Origin: Cesiribacteraceae bacterium YIM B00369
GTDB taxonomy: Bacteria > Bacteroidota > Bacteroidia > Cytophagales > Cyclobacteriaceae
DNA: 64,000 bases
Assembly: GCA_017948555.1 (NCBI GenBank)
Contig: JAFMYY010000024.1
Span: 1 to 64,000 of the forward strand
Direction of reading: 5' to 3'
Shown: in pieces, positions 29,798 through 40,070 of the stretch
Layout: each line of letters starts with the position of its first letter
How positions within the stretch are numbered: position 1 is the stretch's first letter
Translations under genes and position numbers: made by a program
The notes under the pieces: generated by a model
What the model saw: the letters and a program-made list of their open reading frames with translations, nothing else
Told to the model about the DNA's origin: nothing
The model's database searches: none

Positions 29798-30730
29798 GTG
29801 AATAAACCCCTTGTAAGCATTGTGTGCCTTTGTTATAATCAGGCTGCTTTTGTTCAGGAAGCAGTGGAATCGGTATGGGCTCAAACTTACAGTGCAATAG
29901 AATTAATAGTAGTTGATGACGGGAGCTCTGATGAATCAGTGGCAGTTATTGAATCGCTGCTGAAGGACAGGCCAGAGGTTCCTTTTCTTAAGTTGCCTCA
30001 GAATATTGGAAATTGTAAAGCTTTTAATAAAGCATTAGAAATTAGCAAGGGGAAGTATGTAATTGATTTGGCTGCTGACGATGTACTAATGCGAGGGAGA
30101 GTAGAGGAAGGGGTGGAAATTCTGGAGGCAGCAGGTGAAGAGTATGGAGTCCATTTTACAGATGCTGTTTATATTGATATACATGGACGGGAACTGAAAA
30201 GTCATTTTAAGCGGGATAAAATTGGCAGGTTGATTGAAAGGGTGCCGCAGGGCAGGGTTTATGCTGATGTTTTGCAGCGCTATTTTATTTGTACTCCCAG
30301 TATGATGATGAGGAAATCTGTATTGGACGCTTTGGATGGTTATGATGAATCTCTGGCGTACGAAGATTTCGATTTTTGGGTGAGGTCTGCCCGTAAATGG
30401 CAATATTGTTTTTCAGATAAGGTGCTGGTGAAAAAACGTATAGTCCCCGGGTCCTGGTCTGCAAGGCAGTACGAAAAAAAGAATCGTCAGCTTGAAAGTA
30501 CTTTGGCAGTTTGTGTTAAGGCAAAACAAATGAATAAAAACTCTGAGGAGGATTATGCACTCTCTTTAAGGTTGGGATATGAAATCCGGCAGGCAATCAG
30601 ATATAAACATTTTCATATTGCAGCTGGAATGTTGTCGCTATTGAAAGATGTTTGCGACCAGCCACTAAAAATATTCATTTACCGGTTCATGATTATTTCA
30701 GGGAAAATTATTTTTCCGGAAAAGGAATAG
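29798..30730 (+). CDS. Glycosyltransferase family 2
   Basis: 310 residues, start codon GTG. Family GT2 is shown by PLVSIVCLCYNQAAFVQEAV, VVDDGSSDESV (the nucleotide-binding DD), the metal-binding DLAADDV, and EDFDFWVRSARKW, which contains the catalytic ED. The C-terminal 60 residues are helical and may sit on the membrane. It inverts configuration while adding a sugar to the polysaccharide. Only plus-strand gene in the island; its stop is 4 nt from that of the convergent sulfotransferase. Confidence 0.92.
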   Translation: MNKPLVSIVCLCYNQAAFVQEAVESVWAQTYSAIELIVVDDGSSDESVAVIESLLKDRPEVPFLKLPQNIGNCKAFNKALEISKGKYVIDLAADDVLMRGRVEEGVEILEAAGEEYGVHFTDAVYIDIHGRELKSHFKRDKIGRLIERVPQGRVYADVLQRYFICTPSMMMRKSVLDALDGYDESLAYEDFDFWVRSARKWQYCFSDKVLVKKRIVPGSWSARQYEKKNRQLESTLAVCVKAKQMNKNSEEDYALSLRLGYEIRQAIRYKHFHIAAGMLSLLKDVCDQPLKIFIYRFMIISGKIIFPEKE

Positions 30731-30734
30731 ATTT

Positions 30735-31490
30735 TTAGTCGTTTAAATATTTTGAAAATTGAGTCCCGGACAGAGCATAATGTAGTTCCTGATAATTTTT
30801 TATCAGAATGGTGAAGTTCTCCGGGTTTTGTTTCTTTAGCAAACTGATAAGCGTTGCATGTGGTACATTAAGAAAAGATTGCACCTCTGTTAATACTTTG
30901 TTTGGAGCCTCGCTTAAAGCCTCATATTGTACTTGTAAGAGAGGAGTTTTTTTAAGTGAGGATTGATAAAAATTAAGGTTATCTTCAAAATCAGAGAGAA
31001 AGCGAAGAATATCAGGAATATCTACAGTTACTTTTCTGGCCTCTGCAGAGGTCTTTTTTTCTAATACCGAATTAGACCATTGCTTCGTCTGTTGAGCAAT
31101 TTTATACGAAATATAAATTCTTATTGGATTAGCTCTTTTTATAAAAATAATCTTTAGTGTTGGTTCTGCGCTGATAAATTTCAGGAGTGACTGAAGCAAA
31201 ACATTATTGTGGTCGTAGGGCAACAGGATTTTTACTCCGGCTGCCATTATTTCAGAGTTGAGAGGAGGGAAAAAGTTTTTCTTATTTTGTTGAATGTCAC
31301 TGAAACTGACCTCCCCTGAAGATAAGATATTCGGGTGAGAATTCAGATAGGTGTGAAGAAGTGTTGTTCCGCACCTGGGAAGCCCGATTATGAGGAATTT
31401 CTGATAATTTGCAGATCCACTGCCTGATCTGTTTTTAAAGTTTTTGGTGTAAAGAACGTATAGCGTTTTTATATAATCACTTATCCACAT
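30735..31490 (-). CDS. Sulfotransferase family protein
   Basis: 251 residues from the Met at 31490. The 5'-phosphosulfate-binding loop is clear in FLIIGLPRCGTTLLHTYLNS, and PILSSGEVS-type sequence follows (NILSSGEVSF). A 3'-phosphate region is suggested by KIIFIKRANPIRIYISYKIA. It probably transfers sulfate from PAPS to a polysaccharide or lipid, fitting the neighbouring glycosyltransferases. A frame opening at 31532 would overlap rsgA by 17 nt and add 14 unsupported residues. No PAPS-synthesis genes (cysD/N/C) are in the window. Confidence 0.82.
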   Translation of the reverse strand: MWISDYIKTLYVLYTKNFKNRSGSGSANYQKFLIIGLPRCGTTLLHTYLNSHPNILSSGEVSFSDIQQNKKNFFPPLNSEIMAAGVKILLPYDHNNVLLQSLLKFISAEPTLKIIFIKRANPIRIYISYKIAQQTKQWSNSVLEKKTSAEARKVTVDIPDILRFLSDFEDNLNFYQSSLKKTPLLQVQYEALSEAPNKVLTEVQSFLNVPHATLISLLKKQNPENFTILIKNYQELHYALSGTQFSKYLND

Positions 31491-31515
31491 TGCCTTATTT
31501 CCTGAATGTGCGAAA

Positions 31516-32439
31516 CTACCTGTGCGAATCATCTCCCAGTAACATGCTCATGTAGCTTTCGTAGCGGCTGAGGGCTATTTCCTCCGCTTTAACGGCTTCT
31601 ACTACTGCGCAGCCCGGCTCGTGAATATGGGTGCAGTCGTGGAAGCGGCATTCACCTATCAATTCGCGCATTTCAGGGAAATAATGACCCATTGTATCTT
31701 CTTCCATGTCGATGAGGCCCAGCTCCTTTATGCCGGGGGTGTCAATTACCCGGCTGTCTTCATCAATGGCAAACATTTCGGCAAAAGTGGTGGTATGGGT
31801 TCCCTTACTTGCAAAAGCACTTACTTCACCGGTTTTTTGTGCTGCTTCGGGCGAAATAGCATTCAGTAGAGTGGATTTGCCTACGCCGCTATGCCCTGAA
31901 AGCAGGCTTAGCTTTCCCTGCAGCATTTCCCTGAACTGCTTAATCCCCTCTTCCTGCTGAGCAGACAGCACATGGCAGGGGTAGCCCAGGGGTTCATATA
32001 CCTGGCGGAGCTGCTCCAGATACTGCAGGCCGTCTTCATCCAGTAAATCTTTCTTATTAAAAACAAGTACCGCCGGAATCCTGAAGGACTCTGCTGTTAC
32101 CAGAAAACGGTCAATAAAGCCCAGTGAGGTGCGTGGCATAGCCAGGGTGGCAATAAGGACGGCCTGATCGATATTGGCGGCAATAATATGGCCCTGGTGC
32201 CTGTTTTTAATGGACCGGCGGATTATGTAGTTCTCACGGGGCTCAATATCTTTAATTACTCCCTGCTTTTCATCCTTATCTTCCTGTTCAAAAATAACCC
32301 AATCGCCAACCGCAAGAGGATTGGTAACTTTTAAGCCTGCTATTTTAAACTTGCCACGGAGCCTGCATGACCAGCGCTGCCGCTTTTCATCCTCTACTTC
32401 GTACCACGAGCCAGTTGATTTAATAATTCGTCCGCGCAT
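31516..32439 (-). CDS. rsgA: Ribosome small subunit-dependent GTPase A
   Basis: 307 residues. The circularly permuted GTPase order typical of RsgA is visible: NKKDLL (G4) before GHSGVGKSTLLNAI (P-loop, G1) and VIDTPGIKELG (G3). The N-terminal OB fold contacts 16S rRNA, and the C-terminal zinc site is CRFHDCTHIHEPGCAV, with the CxHxxxxxC-type pattern. It checks late 30S maturation in the cytoplasm. It overlaps the waaA stop by 1 nt (TAATG), so the two genes are probably translated from one message. Confidence 0.96.
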   Translation of the reverse strand: MRGRIIKSTGSWYEVEDEKRQRWSCRLRGKFKIAGLKVTNPLAVGDWVIFEQEDKDEKQGVIKDIEPRENYIIRRSIKNRHQGHIIAANIDQAVLIATLAMPRTSLGFIDRFLVTAESFRIPAVLVFNKKDLLDEDGLQYLEQLRQVYEPLGYPCHVLSAQQEEGIKQFREMLQGKLSLLSGHSGVGKSTLLNAISPEAAQKTGEVSAFASKGTHTTTFAEMFAIDEDSRVIDTPGIKELGLIDMEEDTMGHYFPEMRELIGECRFHDCTHIHEPGCAVVEAVKAEEIALSRYESYMSMLLGDDSHR

Positions 32440-33692
32440 TAATATTGAGTCATTTTTTCCACATAATCAATGATTTGTGCCGTTGCTCCGGTATGCTGCT
32501 GTACATAGGAGGCACTGATGTCTGCTGCTTTCAATCGTTTAGCTTCCTTCGAAAATAGAACGCCAAACAGCTCTATAAGTTCTGTTGCATCGCTTACAGC
32601 AAAAGCACCGCCTGATTTTATAAGGTCTTTTGCTTCCTGAAATTTCCGGTAATTTTTGTTGCCAAAGAATACCGGCATTCCAAAAGTAGCGGCCTCCAGA
32701 ATATTATGAAGCCCTTTTCCGAAGGCTCCTCCCACATAAGCAAAGTCACCTAAGGCATAAAGAGCTGAGAGCATTCCCACATTATCAATCAGCAGCACAT
32801 CGGCACCTGTATCAGGATCTGCTTTGGAAAAGCGCACTGTTTTCAATGAGCTTAAAATTTGTTCACATTCTTTCAGGTGTGCCTCATCCACCTCATGTGG
32901 CGCAATTATGCATTTTAACTTCCCCTGATACTTCTGCAGCAGGGGAGCAAGTACCTGCAGATCCGGTTCCCACGTACTGCCTGCTACCAGGAGCGGGAGC
33001 CCGTTTTTGAAGGTTTCGGCAAGCGTGATTTTCTTTGGCTCACGACACACTTCGGCCACCCTGTCGAAGCGGGTATCGCCACAGCAGGTAAAGTGGTGTA
33101 TTCCCACGCTTTTCAATAAAGCAGCCGACTCCTGATTCTGTACAAAGAGGTGGTGAAAATAGCCTAACATCCGGCGGTTAAAGCCCCACTGTTTTTTGAA
33201 GAAAAGCTGGCCGGGCCGGAATATACCCGAAATCAGAAAGGCAGGAATTTGTTGTCTGTAGAGCTGAAAAAGATAATTATGCCAGAACTCGTACTTTACA
33301 AAAAAAGCAAAAACAGGTTTTACTGCAGCTAAAAACTCTTTTGCATTTGAAGGGGTGTCGAAGGGCAGGTAAAAAACATAATCGGCCCCCGCATAATTTT
33401 TTCTCACTTCGTAGCCGGATGGACTGAAGAAGGTTAGAAATATCCGGTACTGAGGATACTCTGCTCTGAAAGCTTCCATTACCGGCCTGCCTTGTTCAAA
33501 TTCCCCTAAGGATGCGCAATGGAACCATACCCTTGGGGCATCATCTGCTTTTAAGCGGTTCTTAATAGCAGAAAGAAGTCCCTTTTGTCCCTGGTTCAGT
33601 TTTTTTGCCTTCGGATTAAAAGGAGCTGCAAGTTTTACAGCAGAGGAATAACCTCTTATGAGGCCGTTGTATAAGAAAGGAGCTACAGACAT
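32439..33692 (-). CDS. waaA: 3-deoxy-D-manno-octulosonic acid transferase
   Basis: 417 residues. WaaA (KdtA) adds Kdo from CMP-Kdo to lipid A precursor at the inner membrane. The N-terminal membrane anchor and the signatures WFHCASLGEFEQGRPV, the SGIFRPGQLFFKKQWG block, and the nucleotide-binding GAFGKGLHNILEAATFGMPVFFG identify it. kdsB, which makes its donor, is at the far end of the window. Whether it adds one or two Kdo residues cannot be read from sequence. Operon with rsgA. Confidence 0.95.
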   Translation of the reverse strand: MSVAPFLYNGLIRGYSSAVKLAAPFNPKAKKLNQGQKGLLSAIKNRLKADDAPRVWFHCASLGEFEQGRPVMEAFRAEYPQYRIFLTFFSPSGYEVRKNYAGADYVFYLPFDTPSNAKEFLAAVKPVFAFFVKYEFWHNYLFQLYRQQIPAFLISGIFRPGQLFFKKQWGFNRRMLGYFHHLFVQNQESAALLKSVGIHHFTCCGDTRFDRVAEVCREPKKITLAETFKNGLPLLVAGSTWEPDLQVLAPLLQKYQGKLKCIIAPHEVDEAHLKECEQILSSLKTVRFSKADPDTGADVLLIDNVGMLSALYALGDFAYVGGAFGKGLHNILEAATFGMPVFFGNKNYRKFQEAKDLIKSGGAFAVSDATELIELFGVLFSKEAKRLKAADISASYVQQHTGATAQIIDYVEKMTQY

Positions 33693-33780
33693 ACTGCGAA
33701 AATAAAGATTTAATGCAAATATGTGGTAAGTACCGGGTATAAAGTATTAAGTATGAGCGAAGAAAAATAGTTTATGAAAG

Positions 33781-33824
33781 AATAAAAAAAGACCCTGCAA
33801 CTTGTTAAAGCCTGCAGGGTCTTT
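33781..33824 (-). terminator. Rho-independent terminator after the peroxiredoxin gene
   Basis: On the minus strand a perfect 12-bp stem (AAAGACCCTGCA with TGCAGGGTCTTT, plus-strand 33788-33799 and 33813-33824) is followed by seven T residues. Confidence 0.85.
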
Positions 33825-33875
33825 ATTATTAACAGAGCCTGATTTTATGAGCCGGTATTCAGATTGTAATCTCCG

Positions 33876-33900
33876 GACTCAATACTCACGACTCAATACT
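33876..33900. repeat. Heptad array, NACTCAN type
   Basis: GACTCAA, TACTCAC, GACTCAA, then TACT. It ends 1 nt before the stop codon of the peroxiredoxin gene (minus strand). Confidence 0.7.
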
Positions 33901-33901
33901 A

Positions 33902-34531
33902 TTAATGCTTGGAAAGGTAATCAGCAACACCGTCGCGGGTAGCCTGCATTGCTTCTTTTCCTTCTTCCCAGTTTGCAGGGCAAACCTCACCGAATTTCTC
34001 AACATGGCGGAGGGCATCCACAAGGCGAAGAGTTTCAGAAACGCTGCGTCCTAACGGAAGGTCGTTAACAGTTTCCTGGCGCACAACACCTTCTTTGTCG
34101 ATAAGGAAAGTTCCGCGGTAAGCTACAGGAGCGCCTTCGAAAATAAGGCTTCCGTCTTCGTCGTAGTTCCAGTCTCCTGCTAATACGCCAAAGTTATGAG
34201 CTACAGTTTTTGCAGAGTCTGCAATAATCGGGTAAGTAACACCCTCAATACCACCTTTGTCTTTTGGTACATTTAACCATGCAAGGTGCGATTCTTCAGT
34301 GTCGCATGAGCAACCAACTACTGCTACGCCTCTTTTTTCAAATTCGGCCAGTTTTTCCTGGAAAGCATGAATTTCAGTAGGGCATACAAAAGTAAAATCT
34401 TTAGGGTAGAAGAATAAGATTACGTCTTTGTTACCAAGGTACTGATCAAGAGAAAAATTTTCAACGATTTCCTCTCCGTTGATTACGGCAGGAGCATTGA
34501 TTAAAGGAGCTTTTTTTCCTACTAATGACAT
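33902..34531 (-). CDS. Typical 2-Cys peroxiredoxin (AhpC/TSA)
   Basis: 209 residues. The peroxidatic Cys50 is in DFTFVCPTEIHAF and the resolving Cys184 in GEVCPANW. The length and the resolving Cys near the C-terminus match the Prx1/AhpC group, which reduces hydrogen and organic peroxides using thioredoxin or a dedicated reductase; ahpF is not in the window. The gene lies 43 nt after a Fur/PerR-family regulator on the same strand, a common arrangement for peroxide response. Cytoplasmic, probably decameric. Confidence 0.96.
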   Translation of the reverse strand: MSLVGKKAPLINAPAVINGEEIVENFSLDQYLGNKDVILFFYPKDFTFVCPTEIHAFQEKLAEFEKRGVAVVGCSCDTEESHLAWLNVPKDKGGIEGVTYPIIADSAKTVAHNFGVLAGDWNYDEDGSLIFEGAPVAYRGTFLIDKEGVVRQETVNDLPLGRSVSETLRLVDALRHVEKFGEVCPANWEEGKEAMQATRDGVADYLSKH

Positions 34532-34574
34532 TGTTGTATGGGTTTTAATTTGAAAAATGGATTAACTTAAACAA

Positions 34575-35000
34575 TTAATTTATCAGGATGTCCTGCTCCG
34601 GATTGGACTTGTCGCCCCGGATCTGGAGGTTAAAATCCTGTATATTCAGGTTGCTGATATTCTTTTTTTTAAAGTAGTCCCGGATGAGTGCATCCAGTTC
34701 CCTGTCCTGGAAATCTATTATTTCCCCGGTATTGGTGCAGTAAATATGGCTGTGGGTATCCATGCGGGCATCGTACCGCATTTTATTTTCTGAAACAGGC
34801 ACCTTTCTTACCAGCTTACTGTCTACCAGCGTTTCAAGCGTTTTGTAAACAGTACCTAAAGATATGCTTGGATTTTCCGGCCTGATCTCTTCAAAAATAT
34901 CTTCTGCAGTTGGATGGTTTTTAGCTGCATACAGGCAGTGATAAATGACAAGACGCTGCTGAGTAGCCTTCAGTCCGGCCTTGCTCAATGCCTCTTTCAT
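34575..35000 (-). CDS. Fur-family transcriptional regulator (PerR-like)
   Basis: 141 residues from the Met at 35000; a frame opening at 35042 would add 14 residues. The winged helix (KAGLKATQQRLVIYHCL, AEDIFEEIRPENPSISLGTVYKTLETLVD read in parts) and the His-rich metal site DARMDTHSHIYCTNTGEI match Fur/PerR. The C-terminal CxxC zinc site of classical PerR is not present: only one Cys remains in the metal-binding half. It is directly upstream of the peroxiredoxin and has a strong promoter motif, so I infer a peroxide or metal sensor controlling both genes. Confidence 0.88.
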   Translation of the reverse strand: MKEALSKAGLKATQQRLVIYHCLYAAKNHPTAEDIFEEIRPENPSISLGTVYKTLETLVDSKLVRKVPVSENKMRYDARMDTHSHIYCTNTGEIIDFQDRELDALIRDYFKKKNISNLNIQDFNLQIRGDKSNPEQDILIN

Positions 35001-35130
35001 TTTCGTCAGCTCCGTATTTCTCGCCCTTCCTTCCAAATGCAATCAGTATTAAGTGCAAAATATTATGTGGTCAGGTGCCACAGTCAAACCTGCTACAGAT
35101 AAGAATTATTCCTAACTGATAATTTGTATG

Positions 35131-35162
35131 CAAAGGTAAGGGGAAATGGGGGAGAATACAAA
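35131..35162 (-). promoter_or_regulatory. Promoter of the perR-like gene
   Basis: On the minus strand TTTG (plus 35159-35162) is followed after 20 nt by TACCTTTG (plus 35131-35138), the best match to the Bacteroidota consensus in this window. Leader of about 125 nt to the preferred start. Confidence 0.7.
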
Positions 35163-35702
35163 GGAAAGAAATTAATTTCAGGTGAAGAATTCTATGGCGG
35201 ATGTAAAGGTTTAGTATTGAAGCAAGACTCCTGCTGCTTCAATCGATTGCAGTCGTTTCTTCAGGGCTGCGTTCATTCCGTTCCTGAAATCCGGTTTGTT
35301 TTTGTGGAGAAAAAGGTATTATAAATCAGGCAGTTCAGATTTATCTGGTGGTATTTCCTGACAGGCTGATTTTATTCAGTTTGCGGGATTCTCTTAACTG
35401 AATGCGGGGGGGGCTTTCTGAGTTGCAGCCCGAAAGGTCCCCAATCCTATCAGCCCTTTGTGAGGATAATTTTCAAGTTTGTCAGGGTAAGACCCTGTGC
35501 TTTCCTGTCTTTCTTTATATAAGTGTTCCGTTAGTTTTTGAACTCTTAATGTTGTATTTTGCTGTGCAGTTGCCGGCAGGCCAAACCAGGGGCCAGGGCT
35601 GAGGTGAAGCGCAAAAAAGGGTGGAAACTGACTTCATTCCTGAAACTAATACTTTAGTTGATAAAAAGCATTAATCAGGGTGCTAAAAAGGATAAAAATT
35701 CG

Positions 35703-35710
35703 TAAATTTG
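35703..35710 (+). promoter_or_regulatory. Possible -7 box for gyrB
   Basis: TAAATTTG matches TAnnTTTG and lies 19 nt before the gyrB start codon. No TTG at the usual distance. Confidence 0.4.
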
Positions 35711-35720
35711 AGTCTTTTGA

Positions 35721-37688
<1,968 letters not shown>

Positions 37689-37730
37689 GAATTATTAATA
37701 CGCAGCCTTTAAATAGGGCGCTGAAACAAT

Positions 37731-37767
37731 AAAAAGCCTGTTCAAGTTTTTGAGTAGGCTTTTTATT
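37731..37767 (+). terminator. Rho-independent terminator after gyrB
   Basis: A 15-bp stem with two mismatches (AAAAAGCCTGTTCAA 37731-37745 with TTGAGTAGGCTTTTT 37750-37764), a 4-nt loop and a T-rich tail. Confidence 0.8.
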
Positions 37768-37909
37768 TGTGCCGGAATTTGCAAAACTTAGTGGCCGCAA
37801 CCACAGCTGCATGTATTTTTGTAAAAAGTTATTCCCTTATTTATAAAAATCAGGAGGATTAACGTTTTAAATTTATCGTATACTAAAAAGTAAATTACTT
37901 TTTTAAACT

Positions 37910-40057
37910 ATGGCAAGAACAGACAGGGTTTCCTCCTTAATTAATAACAGCCGGTATATCAGCAGGGATTTGAGCTGGCTTAAATTCAACGAAAGAGTGT
38001 TGGATCAGGTGAATAATAAAGATCGCACCATACTGGAGCGCTTGAAATTCCTGGCCATTACAGCCACCAACCTCGACGAGTTTTTTATGATCAGGGTGGG
38101 CAGCCTTTACAATTATATAGATTACGACCGTGAAAGGATCGATTATTCGGGCCTGCGCGAAATTCCCTTCAAGAAACGCTTATTTGCGGAGTCTCAGAAA
38201 TTTCATAAGGAGCAGCATGAGCAGTACCTGCAGGATCTGAAGCCTTTATTTGAGGAAAACGACTTTAAAATATCCAATCCGGATGATTTAAATGAGGAGG
38301 AGCAGCAACTGGTGGAGCAGTATTTTAAGAAGACGATCTACCCTATGATTACTCCTATGGTATTTGATAGTTACCATACTTTTCCAATACTTGTAAACCG
38401 GCTGCTTATTTTTGGAGTAACTACTAAAAACCCTGATGATAAGAAGAAATTAAGGAAGCTGTCCTTCATCCAGATTCCCCAGAACCTTCCGCGTTTTTTT
38501 GAAATTGAACGCGATGATGATCTTATTCTCTTTGTGCCTATAGAGGAGATAATCAGGAAGTATATAGCCAAATTCTTCAGAAATGTGGATATTTTGTCGG
38601 TAAACCTTTTCCGTATTACCCGGAACGGCGACTTTACCCTTGAAGAGAATGATGAGATCGATTCTAACTTTCTGGAGGAGATTAAGCGAAAGCTGAAATC
38701 CCGTAAAACTGGTCGTGTGGTTAGGGTTGAAGTGGAGGAAGGTTACGATAAATGGATGCTGAACCTGTTGAAAAGGCGCTGGGAACTTCATGAAGAAAAT
38801 ATTTTTACTATTGAGAAAGACAGTCTGCTTGATTTTGGTTCTCTCTGGCAAATTGTAAAGCATAGCGAGTTCAAGGATAAAATGCCGGCCCCTCATTCTC
38901 CGGTGCCGCCGCTCACCTATCCGGATACGGACCAGACGGATCGTATATTTGATGTATTGAGAAGTAAAGATGTTCTGCTGCATCAGCCCTACAATAGTAT
39001 AGAACCCCTGCTGGACTTGTTGGAGCAATCTGCGGAAGATCCTGATGTGCTTGCTATAAAAATTACCATTTACAGGCTTGCAGATGATTCCAGGGTTACT
39101 GCTGCCTTACTGAAGGCTGCAGAGAACGGGAAGCACGTTTCTGTTTTATTTGAAGTGAAGGCCCGCTTCGATGAAGAAAACAATATCAGGGAAGCGCAAA
39201 AGCTGCAGCGGGCCGGCTGTTTTGTAATTTATGGTGTAAGCAGCTTTAAAACGCATACTAAATTAATGCTTATCGTCCGGAAGGAAGGGACTAAAGTAAC
39301 CCGATATGTGCATTTAAGTAGCGGTAACTACAATGAAACCACCGCCCGCTTCTATACCGACCTTAGTTTGCTTACCACTAATGAGATATATGCGCATGAT
39401 GTATCGGAATTCTTTAATGTAATAACCGGGCATTCAAATCCTGAGCGCTATAAAAATCTGCTTACTGCGCCGCGCGATATGCGTCAGCAGCTCATTGATC
39501 TTATCAGGCAGGAGGCAGAGAATGCTGGTAAAGGACTCTCTTCAGGAATTGTAATCAAAATAAATTCTCTTGAAGACCGCCAGACTATTGATGAGCTATA
39601 TAAGGCATCCGAAGCCGGCGTGCCCATAAAGTTAATTGTAAGAGGTCTTTGTTGCCTGCGTCCGGGCAGGGAAGGGCTTAGCAAAAATATAACTGTAAAA
39701 TCGGTGGTAGGGGAATTTCTGGAGCATGCCCGTTTATTTTATTTTCACCAGGCAGGCGAGCCAAAGGTGTATGGAGGCAGTGCCGATGTGATGGTGCGGA
39801 GCTTCGACCGCAGGCTGGAATCTTTGTTCCTGATCCTCGATAAAACAGTCAGGAAAGAAGCTATTAATATTCTGCATTATAACCTGAAGGATAACGTAAA
39901 CAGTTATCTGCTGCAGGAAAATGGCGATTATATAAAAGAGGAGCCTCTAGAAGGGGAGGAGCCGTTCAATATTCATAAAGAATTCTATAATGTACGGCTC
40001 CATGATATAATGGAGGTAAACCTTTGGGAGGAAGAAATACAGGAAGCCGGTTCTTAA
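37910..40057 (+). CDS. ppk1: Polyphosphate kinase 1
   Basis: 715 residues, full length for PPK1, which reversibly makes polyphosphate from ATP. The N-terminal domain (YISRDLSWLKFNERVLDQ), head domain, and the two C-terminal catalytic domains (ITIYRLADDSRVTAALLKAAENGKHVSVLFEVKARFDEENN in parts, and FKTHTKLMLIVRK, whose His is the autophosphorylated residue of the family) are visible. The gene converges on ppx with the two coding regions overlapping by 4 nt inside a terminator hairpin. Confidence 0.97.
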   Translation: MARTDRVSSLINNSRYISRDLSWLKFNERVLDQVNNKDRTILERLKFLAITATNLDEFFMIRVGSLYNYIDYDRERIDYSGLREIPFKKRLFAESQKFHKEQHEQYLQDLKPLFEENDFKISNPDDLNEEEQQLVEQYFKKTIYPMITPMVFDSYHTFPILVNRLLIFGVTTKNPDDKKKLRKLSFIQIPQNLPRFFEIERDDDLILFVPIEEIIRKYIAKFFRNVDILSVNLFRITRNGDFTLEENDEIDSNFLEEIKRKLKSRKTGRVVRVEVEEGYDKWMLNLLKRRWELHEENIFTIEKDSLLDFGSLWQIVKHSEFKDKMPAPHSPVPPLTYPDTDQTDRIFDVLRSKDVLLHQPYNSIEPLLDLLEQSAEDPDVLAIKITIYRLADDSRVTAALLKAAENGKHVSVLFEVKARFDEENNIREAQKLQRAGCFVIYGVSSFKTHTKLMLIVRKEGTKVTRYVHLSSGNYNETTARFYTDLSLLTTNEIYAHDVSEFFNVITGHSNPERYKNLLTAPRDMRQQLIDLIRQEAENAGKGLSSGIVIKINSLEDRQTIDELYKASEAGVPIKLIVRGLCCLRPGREGLSKNITVKSVVGEFLEHARLFYFHQAGEPKVYGGSADVMVRSFDRRLESLFLILDKTVRKEAINILHYNLKDNVNSYLLQENGDYIKEEPLEGEEPFNIHKEFYNVRLHDIMEVNLWEEEIQEAGS

Positions 40058-40070
40058 GACCGGCTTTTTT
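40044..40070 (+). terminator. Terminator spanning the ppk1/ppx stop codons
   Basis: AAGCCGGT (40044-40051) pairs with ACCGGCTT (40059-40066), leaving a 7-nt loop, and a T run extends to 40070. The loop contains TTAA, in which the plus-strand stop TAA (40055-40057) and the minus-strand stop TAA (40054-40056 on the complement) overlap. Confidence 0.85.

Noticed and set aside
35124-35602. Small reading frames between the perR-like gene and gyrB
   Set aside because: Short, low-complexity products with no conserved motif, in a region that holds promoter motifs.
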